This document shows, piece after piece, positions 60,355 through 64,000 of a stretch of DNA of 64,000 nt. The first letter of the stretch is position 1. Each line of letters starts with the position of its first letter. The notes under the pieces were generated by a model. It was given only the letters and a program-made list of their open reading frames with translations. It was not told where the DNA came from and did no database searches. A program made the translations under genes and the position numbers. Source of the stretch: JAUYQR01 sp963822435 (GTDB lineage: Bacteria; Pseudomonadota; Alphaproteobacteria; Rhodobacterales; Rhodobacteraceae); contig CAWGHN010000004.1 in NCBI GenBank assembly GCA_963822435.1, positions 496,001 through 560,000 of the forward strand. Reading direction: 5' to 3'.

Positions 60355-61896
60355 ATGAACGAAGTGGCAGGGCGCAGGGCGCGCGGCGGTGGCGGGTCGG
60401 CGCGGCGGGCAGAGCGGACGGCGGTGTCGCTGGAGACCGCGCGGTTCATCACGCGCAACATCCCGAATTTCGAGATCCTGAACGAAGAGGCGTTGCAGAT
60501 CATCGAGTGGAACGCGGAAACCGTTCTGGAAGAGATCGGCGTGAATTTCGTGGAGAACCCTGCGGCGCTGGATCTGTGGCGCGCGGCGGGGGCGGACGTG
60601 AAGGGCGAGCGGGTGCATATTCCGCGTGGTCTGGCGCGCAAGCTGTGTGCGACGGCGCCGTCATCGTTCACCCAGCATGCGCGGAACCCGGAGCGCAAGG
60701 TTGAGGTCGGCGGGCGCAATCTGGTGCTGGCACCGGTGTACGGCCCGCCCTTTGTGCGCGATGCCGAAGGCGGGCGGCGCTATGCGACGATTGCCGATTT
60801 CCAGAACTTCGTGAAGCTGGGCTACATGTCGAAGTGGCTGCACCATTCGGGCGGCACGGTCTGCGAGCCGACCGATGTGCCGGTGAACAAGCGCCATCTG
60901 GACATGCTTTTGGCGCATATGGTGCTGTCGGACAAACCCTACATGGGGTCGGTGACCGAGCCGAGCCGTGCCGAGGATTCGGTGGCGATGTCGAAGATCC
61001 TCTTCGGCAATGATTTCGTCGATCAGAACACGGTGATGACCAGCCTGATCAACATCAACTCGCCGTTGACGTTCGACGGCATCATGATGGGCGCGCTGGA
61101 AGTTTATGCCAAGGCCAATCAGGCGGCGATCATCAGCCCGTTCATCGTGGGCGGCGCGATGGCGCCGGTGACGGTGGCGGGGACGCTGACGCAGGTTCTG
61201 GCCGAGGTGCTGGCGGGGGTGGCCTATTCCCAGCTGGTGCGGCCCGGTGCGCCGGTGATCTTTGGCGCCTTCGTGACGTCGATCGACATGAACTCGGGCG
61301 CGCCGACCTTCGGGACGCCGGAGGCCGCGCACATCACTTATGGCGCAGGGCAGTTGGCGCGGCGGTTGAACCTGCCTTACCGGTCGGGTGGCAGTTTCTG
61401 CGGGTCGAAGCTGCCGGACGCGCAGGCGGCATATGAGACAGCCAACAGCCTGAACATGGCGCTGCTGGCCGGGGTCAACTTCATGCTGCACGCCTGCGGC
61501 TGGCTGGAGGGCGGGCTGGTCAGTTCCTACGAGAAGTTCGTGATGGACGCCGACCAGCTTGGCACGCTGCACCATCTGGCACAGGGCGTGATGATGGACA
61601 CCAACGGGCAGGCGATGGACGCGCTGCGCGAGGTGGGGCCGGGCGGGCATTTCCTGGGCTGCGAGCATACGCAGGCGAACTTCAAGTCCGCGTTCTGGCG
61701 CAGCGACCTGTTTGATTACAAGCCGTTCGAGACCTGGGCCGAGGAAGGTGCGCGCGATACGCAGGCGTTGGCGGCAGAGCGGGTGAAGAAGCAGTTGGGC
61801 GATTACCAGCAACCGGCTCTGGACGAGGCCATTCACGAGGCGCTGGACGCCTATGTGGCCAAGCGCAAGGCCGAAATGCCGGACGCTTTTGTCTGA
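60355..61896 (+). CDS. trimethylamine methyltransferase (MttB) family protein without pyrrolysine
   Basis: A 513-residue protein of the MttB superfamily: ETARFITRNIPNFEILNEEA, then SKWLHHSGGTVCEPTDVPVN and ETANSLNMALLAGVNFMLHA, ending with GPGGHFLGCEHTQANFKSAF. No in-frame stop interrupts it, so it belongs to the non-pyrrolysine group, whose known members demethylate glycine betaine or related quaternary amines. The basic N-terminal 25 residues are low in complexity. ATG 60355 is 5 bp from GGAGG; ATG 60352 is also possible. No corrinoid protein gene is adjacent. Confidence 0.87.
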   Translation: MNEVAGRRARGGGGSARRAERTAVSLETARFITRNIPNFEILNEEALQIIEWNAETVLEEIGVNFVENPAALDLWRAAGADVKGERVHIPRGLARKLCATAPSSFTQHARNPERKVEVGGRNLVLAPVYGPPFVRDAEGGRRYATIADFQNFVKLGYMSKWLHHSGGTVCEPTDVPVNKRHLDMLLAHMVLSDKPYMGSVTEPSRAEDSVAMSKILFGNDFVDQNTVMTSLININSPLTFDGIMMGALEVYAKANQAAIISPFIVGGAMAPVTVAGTLTQVLAEVLAGVAYSQLVRPGAPVIFGAFVTSIDMNSGAPTFGTPEAAHITYGAGQLARRLNLPYRSGGSFCGSKLPDAQAAYETANSLNMALLAGVNFMLHACGWLEGGLVSSYEKFVMDADQLGTLHHLAQGVMMDTNGQAMDALREVGPGGHFLGCEHTQANFKSAFWRSDLFDYKPFETWAEEGARDTQALAAERVKKQLGDYQQPALDEAIHEALDAYVAKRKAEMPDAFV

Positions 61897-61923
61897 GCCT
61901 GTCGGGCAAGGATCGAGGAAAAC

Positions 61924-61947
61924 AAGGGGCGGGTGACCGCCCCTTTT
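61924..61947 (+). terminator. terminator of the MttB-family gene
   Basis: AAGGGGCGG, loop GTGA, CCGCCCCTT, then TT (61924-61947). It lies 27 bp after the stop and may also serve the convergent DUF6477 gene. Confidence 0.9.
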
Positions 61948-61957
61948 CGTTTGAGCG

Positions 61958-62242
61958 TCAAACGGCGGTGGCGCGGCGCAGAAGCTGTGCCTCGGCCAGA
62001 AGCGCGATCAGCACGTCGATGTGACGCGCTACGGAATAGCCCAGATCACCACGCAGACGGGTTTGTTCGAGGCGCTCCTCCTCGACCAACAGGGTCGGGA
62101 CGGTCTGTTCGGGCGAGTGGTCGCACTTGACCAGCCGGCGCAGGTCACGCTCTCGGCTGTAATCGCCAAGCCCGAAGCGGGCCGCCCGCATCAACAGCCG
62201 CGGGCGCCGCAGGTTGGCGAGGATGGTGCGGAAATCAGACAT
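61958..62242 (-). CDS. DUF6477 family protein
   Basis: A 94-residue alpha-helical protein: TILANLRRPRLLMRAARFGL, then YSRERDLRRLV and VARHIDVLIALLAEAQLLRR. This pattern is the short Rhodobacterales protein DUF6477 as I recall it; function is unknown. It is divergent from the DUF6456 gene across a 228-bp, unusually AT-rich gap. Confidence 0.75.
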   Translation of the reverse strand: MSDFRTILANLRRPRLLMRAARFGLGDYSRERDLRRLVKCDHSPEQTVPTLLVEEERLEQTRLRGDLGYSVARHIDVLIALLAEAQLLRRATAV

Positions 62243-62363
62243 TCAGGACACTCCGTTCTTTGACCGACACCCACCATGCACGCATTCAACCCTGCGTTGC
62301 ACAAACCCCATTTCGAGCGCGCGGAGGTTACCAAAGTCTTTAGGAATTCCCGCAAATTATTAA

Positions 62364-62388
62364 TAACGATCAGAAAGTTAACGATCAG
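62364..62388 (+). promoter_or_regulatory. paired direct repeat TAACGATCAG in a divergent promoter region
   Basis: TAACGATCAG occurs at 62364-62373 and 62379-62388 (15-bp period) in the most AT-rich part of the gap between the DUF6477 and DUF6456 genes. The second copy contains GTTAAC-type sequence like half of a CtrA site, but the TTAA spacing does not fit the full CtrA consensus. A response-regulator or other activator site is plausible. Confidence 0.5.
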
Positions 62389-62470
62389 GTAACCAATTCG
62401 ACCCAAGGTTGCCCCTGTCCTTGGCTGGACAGTGCGGCAAGCAGGTGAACTGAAGAACGGAAAGAGTGCA

Positions 62471-63583
62471 TTGCCTGACCTTACGCATCCGCGCCTGCCC
62501 GACTGGCTTCCGCCGGCGGTGCGGCTTTACCTTGACCATACCGAAGACGGTTGCTCGTTCCGGGCGCTGGCAAAACGGGAGGGGCGGCACGCCTCGACCA
62601 TCATGCGCCAGGTCCGCCGCTATGAGAACCGTCGCGATGACCCGCTTCTGGACGAGGCGCTGAACGCCTTTTCCCGGATGTTCGAAGCCACGAGAGCCGA
62701 CCCAGCCAAAAAGGACACCCCGCCCATGTCAGCCCTGATGCGCCACAGCGAAACCACTGTCGATGAACAGGCCCTTGACCGCGAGGGGCGCCGTATCCTG
62801 CGCCGCCTGGCAGAGCCGGGGGCCGTGATGGCGATTGCGCCCGAAATGGAGAAGGCGGTTGTGCTGCGCGAGTTTCCCGATGGTCGGAACATGCGCACCG
62901 GGGTCTTGGACCGCGCGGTGGCACAGGCCTTCACGTTGAAGGACTGGATTGCCTGCCGCAAGGCCGGCCGGGTGTCGACCTATGAGATCACCGCGATCGG
63001 GCGCGCGGCGCTGAAGCGGATGATCGACGACGAGGATCGGCGTCGGCACGGCATGGCCGAGGCTCCGGCCAGTTTTGCTGATCAGCACCGCACTTGGGGC
63101 GAGCGGAGCGTGGTGGAGGACGGGGTCCGCCGGCGGGTGCGCTACAATCTGGCGGAAAGTCCGATCGGGGTTCTGGGGCGGCGGCGCGACAAGGATGGCA
63201 AACCGTTCCTTGAGGCGGAGTTGGTCGAGGCGGGCGAGCGGCTGCGCGAGGATTTCGAGTTGGCGCAAATGGGGCCGCGGGTGGCGCAGAATTGGGACCG
63301 CTTCCTGACCGGCGCGGATCGGGGCGGGTTTCAGGCCGACAGCGGCCTGGCGGAAGGGCCATCGCAGGCGCGGGCGCGGGTGGCAGCGGCGCTGCGCGAT
63401 CTTGGGCCGGGGTTGGGCGATGTGGCGCTGCGGTGCTGCTGTTTTCTGGAAGGGCTGGAGATTGCGGAAAAGCGGCTGGGCTGGGCAGCGCGGTCGGGCA
63501 AGATCGTGCTGCGCATCGCATTGCAGCGGTTGCGCCGCCACTATGACGAGACCTATGGCCGGTCGGGACCGCTGATCGGCTGA
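62471..63583 (+). CDS. DUF6456 helix-turn-helix protein
   Basis: A 370-residue protein. The first 65 residues contain a helix-turn-helix-like stretch (CSFRALAKREGRHASTIMRQ). The C-terminal half is the DUF6456 domain: GVLDRAVAQAFTLKDWIACR, SPIGVLGRRRDKDGKPFLEA and GDVALRCCCFLEGLEIAEKR. I chose TTG 62471 with GGAAAGAG upstream; GTG 62432 would add 13 residues. Likely a DNA-binding regulator in Rhodobacterales; targets are not known. Confidence 0.75.
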   Translation: MPDLTHPRLPDWLPPAVRLYLDHTEDGCSFRALAKREGRHASTIMRQVRRYENRRDDPLLDEALNAFSRMFEATRADPAKKDTPPMSALMRHSETTVDEQALDREGRRILRRLAEPGAVMAIAPEMEKAVVLREFPDGRNMRTGVLDRAVAQAFTLKDWIACRKAGRVSTYEITAIGRAALKRMIDDEDRRRHGMAEAPASFADQHRTWGERSVVEDGVRRRVRYNLAESPIGVLGRRRDKDGKPFLEAELVEAGERLREDFELAQMGPRVAQNWDRFLTGADRGGFQADSGLAEGPSQARARVAAALRDLGPGLGDVALRCCCFLEGLEIAEKRLGWAARSGKIVLRIALQRLRRHYDETYGRSGPLIG

Positions 63584-63585
63584 GG

Positions 63586-63999
63586 TCAGGCGGAAAGGCC
63601 GCGCAACATCAAGGTGGCCGCAACGATGGCAAGCCAGACCGCGGCCACCCGTCGCAGCACCAAAAGCCAACCGGACTGTCCCTTGGCCAGAACCGCGCCG
63701 GCGGCAGCCCAGCCGGCGGCGACGACGACCACCTCGGCCGCGAAGAATGCAAGGTTGCTGGCTGCGGCCGGACCGGGCAGCAGGACAAGGCCGAAGATCA
63801 GCGCCTTGGGGTTCAGGAGGGTGGTCAGAAACACCAGGCGCCCGCTTACCACGGTATCTGCAAGAGTGGCCCTTGACGGGCGGACCAGGCGAGCCGCAAG
63901 GATCGCGACCCAGATCGCGGCAAGGATTGTGATTGCCGGCTCCAGCGCCGGAAAGCGCGCCAGAAGCGCGGTGCCCACCAGCATCAGCGGGATCACTCC
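63586..63999 (-). CDS. LysE-family exporter, C-terminal part (cut by window end)
   Basis: The last 137 residues of a LysE/RhtB-type exporter, open to the window end. Visible are hydrophobic segments ITILAAIWVAILAARLV and LVFLTTLLNPKALIFGLVLL, the latter with the family's NPK motif, and a final helix VAAVWLAIVAATLMLRGLSA. The N-terminus lies outside the window. It is convergent with the DUF6456 gene, with a 2-bp gap. Confidence 0.85.
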   Translation of the reverse strand, partial: GVIPLMLVGTALLARFPALEPAITILAAIWVAILAARLVRPSRATLADTVVSGRLVFLTTLLNPKALIFGLVLLPGPAAASNLAFFAAEVVVVAAGWAAAGAVLAKGQSGWLLVLRRVAAVWLAIVAATLMLRGLSA

Positions 64000-64000
64000 G

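Noticed and set aside
62355..62390. A full CtrA binding site (TTAA-N7-TTAAC) in the DUF6477/DUF6456 gap
   Set aside because: TTAA and GTTAAC are present but separated by 14 bases, not 7, so the consensus is not met.

Overview
The window is about 64 kb of GC-rich, densely packed DNA from an anoxygenic phototrophic alphaproteobacterium of the Rhodobacter group (Rhodobacterales). The evidence is the gene order crtE-crtF-bchC-bchX-bchY-bchZ-pufQ-pufB-pufA-pufL-pufM-pufX-dxs, the presence of pufQ and pufX and lack of pufC, and two TGT-N12-ACA palindromes in front of bchC. The species cannot be named from the sequence alone.

Region 1 (1-11807) is one end of the photosynthesis gene cluster. It holds the end of crtE, crtF (spheroidene branch), bchC and the chlorophyllide reductase genes bchXYZ, then the puf operon for LH1 and the reaction centre, then dxs, which supplies isoprenoid precursors for carotenoids and the phytyl tail. 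Most genes overlap by 4-8 bp or lie very close. Two very small candidate genes lie inside the operon: a 23-codon ORF coupled to bchX and bchY, and a pufK-like ORF overlapping the start of pufB.

Region 2 (11925-29258) is mostly housekeeping: an isoaspartyl methyltransferase-like gene, tolC, a PopZ-like protein with a 5-residue repeat linker, efp, ygfZ, an MsbA-like exporter, a class V aminotransferase, a D-erythronate dehydrogenase-like gene, a DUF305 protein, a glutamine amidotransferase, a CNNM/CBS protein, xerD with two membrane-anchored proteins, and aroK-aroB.

Region 3 (29262-36819) holds a sugar ABC importer opposite an FGGY kinase, then a decayed stretch (an FkbM methyltransferase relic fused in frame to an HNH nuclease relic), a deaminase, a lipoprotein and tRNA-Gln.

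Region 4 (36923-64000) holds a BaiN-like flavoprotein, kdsA with capsule export genes kpsE/kpsT, a divergent nhaA, a uracil-DNA glycosylase, a frameshifted sseB-like gene, rplM-rpsI, a MocR regulator with its operator, a PotABC-type importer without a binding protein, tetR-ppk2, a hydrolase-metA-ATPase operon, a frameshifted FadL-like porin, guaA, an MttB-family methyltransferase and a DUF6456 gene.

The strongest unexplained signals are two dispersed 44-bp arrays, each of four 11-bp units (5268-5311 before bchZ; 19517-19560 between two divergent genes), the coupled small ORF between bchX and bchY, and a family of four same-strand hairpin elements, two of which end in a usable ribosome binding site. 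No CRISPR array, complete insertion sequence, prophage or classical defence system was seen.
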